Positions 50,888 to 61,045 of a stretch of DNA of 64,000 bases are shown here, piece by piece (the first letter of the stretch is position 1; every line of letters begins with the position of its first letter). The stretch covers positions 2,108,001 to 2,172,000 of the forward strand of contig OZ176053.1 in NCBI GenBank assembly GCA_964247055.1. Reading direction: 5' to 3'. The position numbers and the translations under genes were made by a program. Below the pieces are notes generated by a model that was given only the letters and a program-made list of their open reading frames with translations, ran no database searches and was not told the origin of the DNA. The stretch is from Paragordius varius. Lineage: Eukaryota; Nematomorpha.

Positions 50888-53800
50888 AAATACAATACAT
50901 TTGTTTGATAAAATCAAATATTTAACTAAACTAATTTATCAATTATAAATTGTTAATGTATTCATACAAACAAGGTGATATTTTACCACCTCGATGAAAT
51001 TAACTAAGGTTTATTTATAATTTTAGTGAAGATAATTTATTGTTATAAGTTTATTCGTGTACAACAAAAATTCAACCAATAATTTTTAGCATAAAGTATG
51101 GCTTTAATTCTTTTTTCGATATTTAAAACGATATAAATCAATAACATAACATTTACATATCAAATTCACCCGTCGAACAATTCATTCAGCCTAAAAATAT
51201 ATTATGTGTGTTTGGGCTTTTATAACTCATCATTAAAATCTATGAAGCTTTATGACATAGCTTATTATTTTTTATTTATTTATATTTTAATTTTAGACAA
51301 AATTTCATTTTTTAATATATATATATATTGGTAATTTATAACCGCAAACACATGATATATTTTTAGGGGGAAATTTAATTGTTCAAAGTAATTTTGTATT
51401 ATTTTGATTTTGGTAGGAGCTTTAAAATGACCAAAATCCCTTTACTAACGGTCAGACCTTTTGTTTTGTTGGACTTAGACTTAAAAAACGATGCTAAACA
51501 CATATTTGATCGAATACCTCACACAAGCAAAAATTTTTCAAAAGCCATCATAAACTATTTGAATGACAAGGTATGAATAAATTAGAAAATTAAAAATTAT
51601 ACGGACAAAACATAACATTGTAAAGACAATTTTTTCTAAAAAGACAACCATTCGAGTTACATTGTTTAAAATTTTAAAGTGTGCAATAGAGATAAATATT
51701 GATTTTTAACACAATCAATTATGTATACATATTTTATAGTGAAAAATAAATAATTTATATGGGAAAAATTTGGATTTAAAAAGTATGGTTGTCTCTTAGA
51801 AAAAAATATTTGTCTTTATATTTTTATGTTTTGTTCGTATAAAATCTAAAAATTAACTAATAAATTTGTTATGTAAGTTATGCATATTTGTTGTTCCAAC
51901 TTTATATGTAAAAAATGTTATATAAGAAAATATTTTACTGTTATTTTGAATATGTTGAAAAGGGTTTTTAATTTTTTTTTCACCTAATAATGCTATTCTA
52001 TGTATGCTTAATTTACTGGTATTCGCTTTTAAAACTACACTTTTATGTAAACTTTAGGTTTGTTCCATGATAGAAAAAGATGTTACCCAACAAATTAGAG
52101 ATCATATTAATCAGCCTCATAAACCATTGATTCGCATACGTATTGAATATGATGAAAAGTATATTTATTATTGCAAATAATGAATACCATTTACAATTCA
52201 AATTCACCCTTGAACAATTCATTGCCCTTGAACAATTTAAATTTACCCTAAAATAAATTATGTGTTTTTAACTCATTATAATGAAATATATTTTTACGGC
52301 ATAGTTTATTATTTTTTCAGCATTATATCAATTTTAAACAGAATTTCATATCTAAAAAATATTATGAGATAAAGGTAATTTTTAACTTTGAAAAACATAT
52401 AATTTACTTTAAGGTGAATTTGGATTGTTTAAGGTTGAATTTGTATTGTCCAAGGATGAATTTGAACTGTAAATGGTATATAATTTTTAAAAATTTAGAT
52501 ATCTTTTACTGAGTATGTTCACTATTTTTTTAGACTTGAATTTTTGAATCCTATCAAATTTGGTCAATCGTTTGTTGATACGGTTGCTAATCCCAAAGAT
52601 ATTATTCATTTCTACAAAAAACCCAGTATATACATATATATATATATATCATTTACAATTCAAATTCGCCCTCAAACAACTCAAATTAACCCTTCTAAAA
52701 TTACCCTTGAACAATTCAAATTCACCCTCAAATAAATTATATGTTTTTTAAGATTAAAAATTACCTCTATTTTTATATATTTTTAAAAAATAATTTTGAT
52801 TCAAATTAGAATAATACTAAAAAAATAATAAAGTATGCCATAAAGATATATTTCATATTAATAATGAGTTATGTTAGTTCGAAAACACACAATTTATTTT
52901 TAGGGTGAATTTGAATCGGACGGTGAATTTGAATTGTTCAAGGGTGAATTTGAACTGTAAATGGTATATATATATATTACTCTCTTTATATTAACAAAAA
53001 AATTACTTGCCTATTACACGTTGACTCAGGGATGTCCAACATAAATGACATCGCGGGATGCATTGGCAAAATATTTTATTAAACATAATCTAATTTATTT
53101 TTAACATTTTTACTAATGTTCATTGCTGGAAGTTCTGAATATTACCAATTTTTTTTAAATAATTAATTTTTACCTGTGTAAATTTAAGAAATTTTTGCAT
53201 GTGAAATTTCTCGCAAACTACAAAAATATTTTAGTTTGCTGCATGTTGGACAGCCCTGGGTTAATAGCTATGATGCAATTGTAATTTTATAATAATTTGA
53301 ATTGATTAAAATAATTTTTAAATAAATTGTATGTAAATAATTGCTGTAATGCATTTAATTTTTAAGGCACTAAATTGAATTTGATCTACTTTTTATAGAG
53401 TTTTTTTCCTATTAAAAAACAATTTTTTTTTCCGGCAAGTTAAGGTAGTTTTAGTAAATTCTATTCTTAACTTATTTTATACCTTTAATCTTTTTTAGGT
53501 GAAAATGAATCCCTTAAGGAGGAAAAATATGCACTAAAAAAGTTTTTGAGCCACACAAATCCAATGTTATTGGCAAATGGAACAAGTTTAGAAACTGATG
53601 CTATTATAACCGTTTCTGGCGTAGAGGAATTAGTTAAAAATTTCCTTGAAAAGGCCGATAACATTAATCAACTCTCTATCCTTTCTGGTAATTTTTGTCT
53701 TCAAACAAGCAATTATCTGGCTGAAATATTAGTTTATTTGTTTTCACAAAACATAGAAGAAATTGTAAAATGTAAACGCAATATAACAATTTTTTATAGT

Positions 53801-56800
53801 TCTTGACAATCGGATCAACTTATTTATAATGAAATTGTTTGTGATAAGAAAAATCAATTTTTAGAATACTTTTGAAAATTATGAATTTCAAATTTTTACG
53901 ATTGCGGGCCGCGTGTTGGATACACCCCTGCTATAAACCTTTAAAAATTTAGTGTAGTTGGTAGTGTTTTAATGCATTATGTATATTATATACTAAATTT
54001 TTATATAAATTTGCATTTTTACTACAAATGTTTTAACAAACAAAACTAAAGTAATTATACAAATCGGTGAAAATTATTTATCATATTTGTTATGTTTGAA
54101 AAATAGGTATTTGTATTTTTTGTGTAAAATTTATATTTTGTTGCCGAAATAATTAATTAATAATTATATTTCCAAGCGTACATTTCCTATACATCATAAT
54201 CTTCTTTGTAATCCAAAATTAGCCAAATTTTATGTATAGTAAGTTAAAATATTTACCCATTCTTTAACGTATGGTAATGAGTAAAAAATAGTTGAAATTT
54301 AATGAATTTTTTCTTAGTTTTGAACTTTATTTTGAGTAATCCAAAAAAGTAAGGAATTACGCATTTGTAAATCGAGTTAGAGTAAATGGCAAAAGTATAA
54401 ATGGTTTTTACATAATAAATGGTTAATTTATTTAATAAACATCTAATTTTGGTTATATTTGTATAACTTTTTGGATAAAAAAACGAAATTTAAAATAACC
54501 GAATATTAGATATTTATTAAATAATAAATTAACTAATTATTTTTTAAAAATCATTTATACGCGTTTTTGCCATTGACTTTAACTTTAATTTGTTTGTAAA
54601 CATATACTTGGATATTTATACCATATACTTACATATTTAATCAATTTTAATTTTTTGGAAGTGTTTATAATATTGTTTTTTATTTTCCACTTGCTAGAAA
54701 AGGGATTAGGTTTAGCCATTCGACAATACATCGATAAACAAGAAAATGACGCGATCGGCGAATTGGTTAATTATCAACTAAATCGCATTCAATCCGATTT
54801 AGAAAATAAGGAAACCGTTAAAGACGAAGACACAGTTGATCAGGAGATTGTTAAGTTTGTTTTATATTTTAGTTTTATTAATAAAAGTTTAGCGTTTGTT
54901 ATGTTTTTATTACAAATCAAGGTGTTTTCGTCCTATCATACTTTTTTATTTAAAAAATTAGCGATTTGGGTTTAATAGTATTGATTTATATCATTTTTGG
55001 GTAATTACAAGGTAATTATAATTATTTTGATACAAGTTAATGTTGGTCAATTGTTAAAACAGTAACGTATGATATTAAACGAATTTTGTTTTCATAATTT
55101 AATAAATTTTAATGGTGTAAGAAAATTTTTTTTACTTTTAACCATTTTTTGTTTTCACCCATAATTTGTTATACTGTAGTGGCAATTGGCAAAAAATAAT
55201 GTGAGTTGACCGACATTAATGTGTGCATACTGGAACTAAATTTAGCGAAATAAATGTGTGTTTATATTTCAAATATATCAGAAAAAAATTTAGTAGATTA
55301 GGGTCATCATATCGTTTGAATTTGAAAAAAGCGCGAATTTTCAAATCTATTATATAGGTTAAACCCACGATTTGGGTTTTTTAAACAGTTGTAAAATTTT
55401 TTTGATTTTTAAAACTGTTACAAAAGAATATTGATAAAATTGTCCTGAAAACACGGTTTTATTCATTTTTTCATTATTTTGTTTAAAAATATTGATTATT
55501 ATACATTAAAGATAACAAGCATTTTTGTACAAATGTTGTACTTTTTTTACAATTAATATATTTTTAACAGTGCATGCATAATTTTTTTATTTTGCATATC
55601 GAATTTTATATAAAAATATATTTTAATAAAAATTAAAACTGAAGTTCGGGCATTAGCTATTTTATGAAACCATTTTTAAACAAAAAATATATATTAAATA
55701 TTTAACCTTATTTTGAGTACATTACGATTTTAAAACATAAATTAATCTTTTCATGCGGGAATTGAAACCAGAATTGAAAATTTATTTTGAATTGATACGA
55801 TTTTAAGCTTACCTGATTTTTTAAAAATTAAATATTAGAGAAAATTAAACTAAAAGACACAACGCACAAAACACATTTTTATCCAAATGACAACTTTTTA
55901 TATTTTAAACGTATCGTTTAGGGTTTGTCGAATAAGGATTAAAGTAGTAAACAGTTAATAACCCCAAACAATTGTATCACTTAGGATAATATGTTAACTT
56001 AAGATTTAAAATCTGTGGCTGATTAAAATATTTGCTATTAATGTGTTTAATATAATCTTAATTTTTCTTATATTCAAATGGTCATGAAACATATAATGAC
56101 CCTAAATTTTCTGACAATCTGGTTTTTTTAGGAATTTGAGGTCCATAGTTTTTAAATGGGGACAAAAAGAGTTGAAAATAAGTATCAAGATACAGTATGC
56201 ATTTTATTTTTAAGCATAATTTTCACCTATAGTTGGGCGATTTGCAACACAGTAGTGTATGGGAAAAAGAAAGGAAATTGTTTATTCAACATTTTGTTGT
56301 TTTCCCATACGCTATTGTTTTGCAAATTGGCCAAAGTGTGAAATAAGCAACCATTTTAATGCATATTGTAAATGGTTTTACATTTTATTTTTAAGTATAA
56401 TTTTGACTTTGTTTTGTCATTGTCCGTTAGATTTAAAGAGAATCGCTTGATTAAACAATTAACACAAGAGGAAAGAGGGAAAATGATCAAACCCTTATTA
56501 AATTTAGTATCGCAATCAACTTTATCTACAACTACGTCTCCTGGCCCAAAATTTGGCACAAAACCCAACAAAAAACCCAATAAAAAATCAAATAAGCCAG
56601 TAAATATTTTATTTAAAAGAATTAACGAAAAAAGGAGTTATTTTTTTGATAACAGACAACATAGTTTTTATCATAATTTTTTTATAAAACTTCATGATTA
56701 TATTTGTAATATGCCTAAAACTTGTTAAATTACGCAAAAAACCAAGGTTTTTAAATTATCATTGTCGTGTTTTCAAAATATATGTGTATCATTTATGTTT

Positions 56801-59139
56801 TGTCATTATATATACAGTAAAAGTGAAATTATACGGGAAAAACGTTAAATTACGGCAAATATTTTTTTTCGAAAAGATAACCATACTTTGTAAATCTTGA
56901 TTTTTAAAATAACTCATTGTTTTAAACTGGAAGTAATAAATAGATATATATATATATATATATTGCTAAATCAATTATCTATTTCACAATTGTAATTAAA
57001 TGATTGTATAGAATAAATTAAGGTTTAAAAAAGTATATATGTCTTTCAAAAAAATTTTTTTTTGTCTTCTTTAAATTTTTACGTTTTATCCGTTTAATTC
57101 CAATTTTTACTCACTCTATAATGTTTAAGGATGAATTATTTGAGAGTGAACATAACGCAGAATTGCAAAATGATTTTTTGCTTGATGACCCAAGACAACT
57201 ACCCAATGAAATAGATGATGACGAAGCTTTAAATGATATAGGTTAGATTTTAAATTTCAATCTTAGCAATATATATGATTAAACTCCGATTTTTTCTCTG
57301 CCCATTATTTTTGTGCTTTAATTCACATTTACGCTTTCTTTTTTAATTATTTTTTATTATACATTTTGCTGTTCAATGTTATTAGCGAGCATAAATAATG
57401 TTTTTGGAGTATTATGGACACTCATATTACAATAATTTGTCGAAGTATTTTTTTATTGCATTTTTATGCTACACATTGATAGGTAATCTAATTATACATA
57501 ATTTAAACCTTTTGTAGTTTGAATGTTCCTGCTTACCTTAAATAATATTGTCTCTTAGGTCATAGTAATAAGATATTACAAATTTATTTGTAACTATTAG
57601 CGCTCTTAAATTGGTGGTTAAGTATCGTTTAAAGCACAGCTCAAAAATATTAAATAGAGATATAAATTTTATCATCATTATTGTTTTTCTTATACAGTTT
57701 TAGAGAAAGAAAATCAAAGACCTAATCATGATATTATAAGCAAACCAAACCCTGTAGCAAACAACAATACTAATCGTTCTAAACGAAATTTGCCCGACCC
57801 AAAAATGGATTTATTTAACAATGTTCCTTCACGCCAACAGAAGCAATCAAATATGACAAATTTTTTAAGCCATTCACCATCGAATGAGCGTATTGACCAT
57901 AATGTCAAATTAAACACGGAAGAAATAAATGCGACGGATTTCACATTAAAAACTACGACAAATCAAAGCAATATGAGTCCTTCATCCAGTTCTCTATTTT
58001 CTGAAACTTTGTCGCCCAAGCATACAGGTTAATTACTTAGAAAGATAGGTTCCTGTGAATAAACACCACACCTAACCACTAACATATACCCTTTAACAAT
58101 TTGTGTTTTTGGTTAAATATAATTCATCATTAATATAAAATAATTTACGACATTTATTGTTTTTTTAGCATAGTATTTTAAACAGAATCTTATATCTAAA
58201 AATATTAAAAAGGTAATTTTTATCTTAGAAAAACACAATTTATTTTAGGGTGAATTTGAATTGTAAATGGTATACTAGAATTTTTGTTGAAGAGAATCCA
58301 TAGTTTTTACCATAATATTGTCTTCATAACTTAAATTATCAAAATTTGAAGTATATAATAATGTATGTTACCGATCTAAATTACTATAAACTGTCGAAAT
58401 ATTTTATATATATGTAATAAAATACTTTAGTAATTTTTATGTGTTAAATAAATTAGCTCATATATTCTTAAAAGGGATATGAAAAGTTATATTTAAGCTT
58501 AAATAAAAAGGTAATGTTTTATACATTTTTCATGAAAATAAGAACGAAAACTCTAACTATTTTTCAAAGGATTATATGGTGTTTCAGTCTGAAATCTCAC
58601 AATTCCCATTCAATGTGCTTAATGTTATATCATAAGACAATTTTTTCTGTTTGGGTTTGACAATAATTTAGTTATGTTAGATTTGAACTTTTTTAAGAAA
58701 ACAAGGTTTTTATCTGACATACATCACTTTTCTACTTTTCATCCTAAGATCAAATATAAAATTATCGGTATATAATATCTCAAGCCTATTGATATAGTAT
58801 AGATATTTGATTTTTTTATATCATTAAACAAAAAAGTATAATTTTTATTTTACAGACGCTAATAAAAATAAAACCCAAGCAGTACCCATTTACGATACAA
58901 GTGATGACTTAGTTAGCACATCCGAAGAAGATGAAGAGCTTTTACCTAAGCGACCAGTAAGAAAGGTATATTTTTTTAATAGTTTAGAATTTTTTTCGGT
59001 GATATTCTATTCCTTATTTATTTTTATAAATTTACCGTTTTTTGATAAACAAATAAGGTAGATTATTTATACCCCATTTTCTTTTTGGAAAATATTTTAC
59101 GAATCCACATCTTTAATCAAATATTAATTGTGTTTTAAA

Positions 59140-59198
<59 letters not shown>

Positions 59199-60033
59199 CT
59201 GTTTACATAAATGCTTAAAATATATACATACAGTAAAAATTGAAATTATGCGGACAATACGTAAAAATATAAACATAAATATTATTTTGAAGACAACCAT
59301 ACTTTTCAAATCTCGATTTTTTAAATTATATCATTCTTTAAAATTGCAATGTATGAAGTATTTATGTAAATGGTAATCACCTATACAATTGTAATTTAAT
59401 AATTTATATGAAAATTAAAAAAGTATGGTTGAATGTTTATAAAAATTAGTATCTATATTTTTACGCTTTGTCCGTATAATTTTAATTTTACTATACATCT
59501 ATTAATATATATACAGTCATCTATCCATTATTTTATCAAACTATTTTTTTTCGTTAAATGTGTATAAATATTTGGTAAAAAATGGAAAAAACAAGAACTA
59601 TGGTATTACTTATACTTGATGAATATGATATTGTTAATACCATAAAGCTCTTGTTTCCATTCTTTACCAAATATTAATACCCATTAAAAAATAAATTTTT
59701 GATAAAATAAAGGATACATGACTCTGTATATACTCTCCAAAAAATTTTTTAAATTAATTTATAATATAGATATCATCAAAACCAGCTGTTCCTTCTAAAT
59801 TGGGAAATAATGAAAAGGGACGTAAAAAGAAAACGGTTTTAACTTCAAATACCACAAATAAAAATCTTAACAGTTCTTCTCAGCAACTATCATTTATATC
59901 CAATGGTGCCCCAAAGCAAAAAAAACCCAAAATTTATCAAGGGAACCAAACTTCCACACGTTCAAAACAAGGCAACTTAACTACCGAAAGTTATAAAATT
60001 AAGCCACCTCAAAAGAAAAAATTTAAAATTTGA
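46541..60033 (+). CDS. MRE11: MRE11 double-strand-break repair nuclease
   Basis: Catalytic subunit of the MRE11-RAD50-NBS1 complex, a Mn-dependent 3'-5' exonuclease/endonuclease acting at DNA ends in the nucleus. Sixteen exons: 46541-46668, 46692-46856, 47452-47795, 48524-48581, 48703-48985, 49857-49987, 51417-51570, 52058-52158, 52534-52625, 53499-53687, 54698-54854, 56431-56599, 57130-57241, 57698-58027, 58856-58965, 59770-60033. All junctions are GT-AG and in phase, giving 928 aa. Phosphoesterase motifs are intact: SDIHLGY (res. 13-19), [13 protein letters not shown] (50-62), HGNHDDPSG (133-141), FVIHQNR and WGHEHE (321-326). Capping/DNA-binding region: [20 protein letters not shown] and [14 protein letters not shown]. 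It is about 220 aa longer than human MRE11, from Asn-rich inserts in exons 3 and 5 and a long basic, disordered tail (exons 12-16). Intron 1 is only 23 nt. Most long introns carry MITEs. Confidence 0.97.
47150..47370. mobile_element. MITE family M2, copy 5 (decayed, MRE11 intron 2)
   Basis: Only parts of the family are left: taaaataattatgttttggg, ttatggcagagc and a single aattgttcaagggtgaat unit on the right. Confidence 0.5.
49156..49356. mobile_element. MITE family M5, complete copy (MRE11 intron 5)
   Basis: TIRs tacagtatgagtaagtgtat / atacttactcatactgta with inner complementary blocks (tctagaaagttattaatt and attaatatttttctagca). A fragment occurs at 26176. Confidence 0.75.
49991..50222. 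mobile_element. MITE family M4, copy 2 (MRE11 intron 6)
   Basis: Begins atcagtcaccctttatttta directly after the splice donor (AA|gtatat). The central stem has aacagagctctatggta and its complement. Right end aaagggtacatg. Confidence 0.8.
50282..50466. mobile_element. MITE family M3, copy 2 (MRE11 intron 6)
   Basis: tacagtatgcattttaatgg, ttgcttatttcacac and the complement ending in agaatgcata. Confidence 0.8.
50838..50884. repeat. (TA)n microsatellite
   Basis: About 22 uninterrupted TA units in MRE11 intron 6. Confidence 0.95.
51149..51393. mobile_element. MITE family M2, copy 6 (MRE11 intron 6)
   Basis: atttacatatcaaattcacc on the left, taggggg-aaatttaattgttca on the right. The right end is 23 bp before the acceptor of exon 7. 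Confidence 0.6.
51590..51855. mobile_element. MITE family M1, copy 11 (MRE11 intron 7)
   Basis: aaattatacggacaaaacat and the complementary tatgttttgttcgtataaaa arms. The outermost CAGTAAAA bases are lost. Confidence 0.7.
52184..52478. mobile_element. MITE family M2, copy 7 (MRE11 intron 8)
   Basis: taccatttacaattcaaatt / gaatttgaactgtaaatggta. It fills about 295 of the 375 bp of the intron. Confidence 0.85.
52648..52966. mobile_element. MITE family M2, copy 8 (MRE11 intron 9)
   Basis: catttacaattcaaattcgc / gggtgaatttgaactgtaaa, with three partial 21-bp units on each side. It starts 22 bp after the donor. Confidence 0.85.
53027..53258. mobile_element. hAT-like MITE (MRE11 intron 9)
   Basis: cagggatgtccaacataaat on the left and, inverted, cagggctgtccaacatgcag on the right, 232 bp. 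Same family as the Wnt-intron element. The flanking octamers do not match well. Confidence 0.65.
53890..53930. mobile_element. hAT-like right-end remnant (MRE11 intron 10)
   Basis: gcgggccgcgtgttggatac + acccctg is an inverted CAGGGGTGTATCCAACACG end. No left partner was found within the intron. Confidence 0.5.
56191..56370. mobile_element. MITE family M3, copy 3 (MRE11 intron 11)
   Basis: tacagtatgcattttattt and the right arm gtgtgaaataagcaaccatt, then gcatattgta. The inner block cacagtagtgtatgggaaaa has its complement. Confidence 0.8.
56813..57113. mobile_element. MITE family M1, copy 12 (MRE11 intron 12)
   Basis: tacagtaaaagtgaaattat / taattccaatttttact. The right arm ends 16 bp before exon 13, so its T-rich end makes up the polypyrimidine tract of that acceptor. 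Confidence 0.75.
58085..58274. mobile_element. MITE family M2, copy 9 (MRE11 intron 14)
   Basis: ccctttaacaatttgtgttt on the left. The right arm gggtgaatttgaattgtaaa, then tggtata, has a single subrepeat unit. Confidence 0.6.
59143..59195. repeat. (TA)n microsatellite
   Basis: Long TA tract with one short interruption, in MRE11 intron 15. Confidence 0.95.
59229..59495. mobile_element. MITE family M1, copy 13 (MRE11 intron 15)
   Basis: tacagtaaaaattgaaatta / tataattttaattttacta arms. Confidence 0.8.
59512..59728. mobile_element. MITE family M4, copy 3 (MRE11 intron 15)
   Basis: tacagtcatctatccattat / aaaggatacatgactctgta, with the inner stem taaatatttggtaaaaaatg. The last base pairs lie 42 bp before the acceptor of the final exon. 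Confidence 0.8.
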
Positions 60034-60184
60034 TATATAACCGATATATATACAATATTATAGCTATTCAATTAATAAATACTATATAAATCTAGAAGTA
60101 GCGATATGGTAAGTTGGGTTTTTAAACGGTTAATATATTTAATTTATGTATTTGGAAATTTTTGGAAAATTGGTAGAATGTTAT

Positions 60185-60457
60185 ATACCGTTTTACGGAC
60201 AAAACGTAAATGTAAAGACAAATATTTTTTTTAAAAGCCAACCATACTTTTTTAATTATAATTTTTCTTATATAAGATATTTACAATTGTAAAATGTATA
60301 ATTAATTGTGTTACCAATAAACATCTCTATTTCATATTTTGCAATTTTAAACAATGTAAATTTAATAAATCGAAACTGAACAAATATGGTTGTCTTAAAA
60401 AAAATATTTGTCTTCATCTTTTTACTTTTTGTCCGTATCACTTCAATTTTTACTGTA
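60185..60457. mobile_element. MITE family M1, copy 14
   Basis: ttttacggacaaaacgtaaa / ttttgtccgtatcacttcaa then tttttactgta. The left terminus is decayed. Confidence 0.75.
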
Positions 60458-60734
60458 TTTTAAAAAGAGTTAAATATTTATCGATTTCCTAGGATAAATT
60501 TTACATAATATTCAATAAATATTTATCCATATAATTTTTGGCTATTTTATATATTATGGCTGAGAAATATAGATGACGGCAAAATCATAAAATTAATTGA
60601 TAAATAAGGTCACTTTATATCAAAATAAATATTCGCCTAAATGTTTGTATATTGCACTTGTTTAAAAATCTACTTGAAAATTGTATAAAAATTAATATAA
60701 ATAGTTTGAAAAAAAGTTACTGTATATCAAATTT

Positions 60735-61025
60735 AGGTAGAAAGATTGATAATTATACAAACATAACGTAAAAATCTAAAGATTATTTTTTTTAAAAAAC
60801 AACCATACTTTTTTAACCTTAATTTTTCACAAATAAATTTATAATTACGATTACAATAGATGTATATTTGTTTGTGTTACCAATATACATATATAATTCT
60901 TTGCAATTTTAAAGAGTGGTTATTAGCAAAAAAATAAGATTTAAAAAGTAATAGTTGTCTTTTAGAAAAAAATATTTGTTTTATATGTTTACTTTGTGTC
61001 CGTATAATTCTAAATTTTTACTCTA
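60735..61025. mobile_element. MITE family M1, copy 15
   Basis: attatacaaacataacgtaa / actttgtgtccgtataattc, then taaatttttact. Confidence 0.65.
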
Positions 61026-61045
61026 AGTAAATTAATAATTATTAC

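Larger units (their letters stand above)
60034..61045. other. Intergenic between convergent MRE11 and C2 gene
   Basis: About 1 kb, more than half of it made of two M1 copies. No separate gene was recognised. attaataaatact at about 60071 may serve as an MRE11 polyadenylation signal. Confidence 0.4.

Noticed and set aside
56372-56728. 118-codon plus-strand frame
   Set aside because: Only 56431-56599 of it is MRE11 exon 12; the rest is intron read-through.
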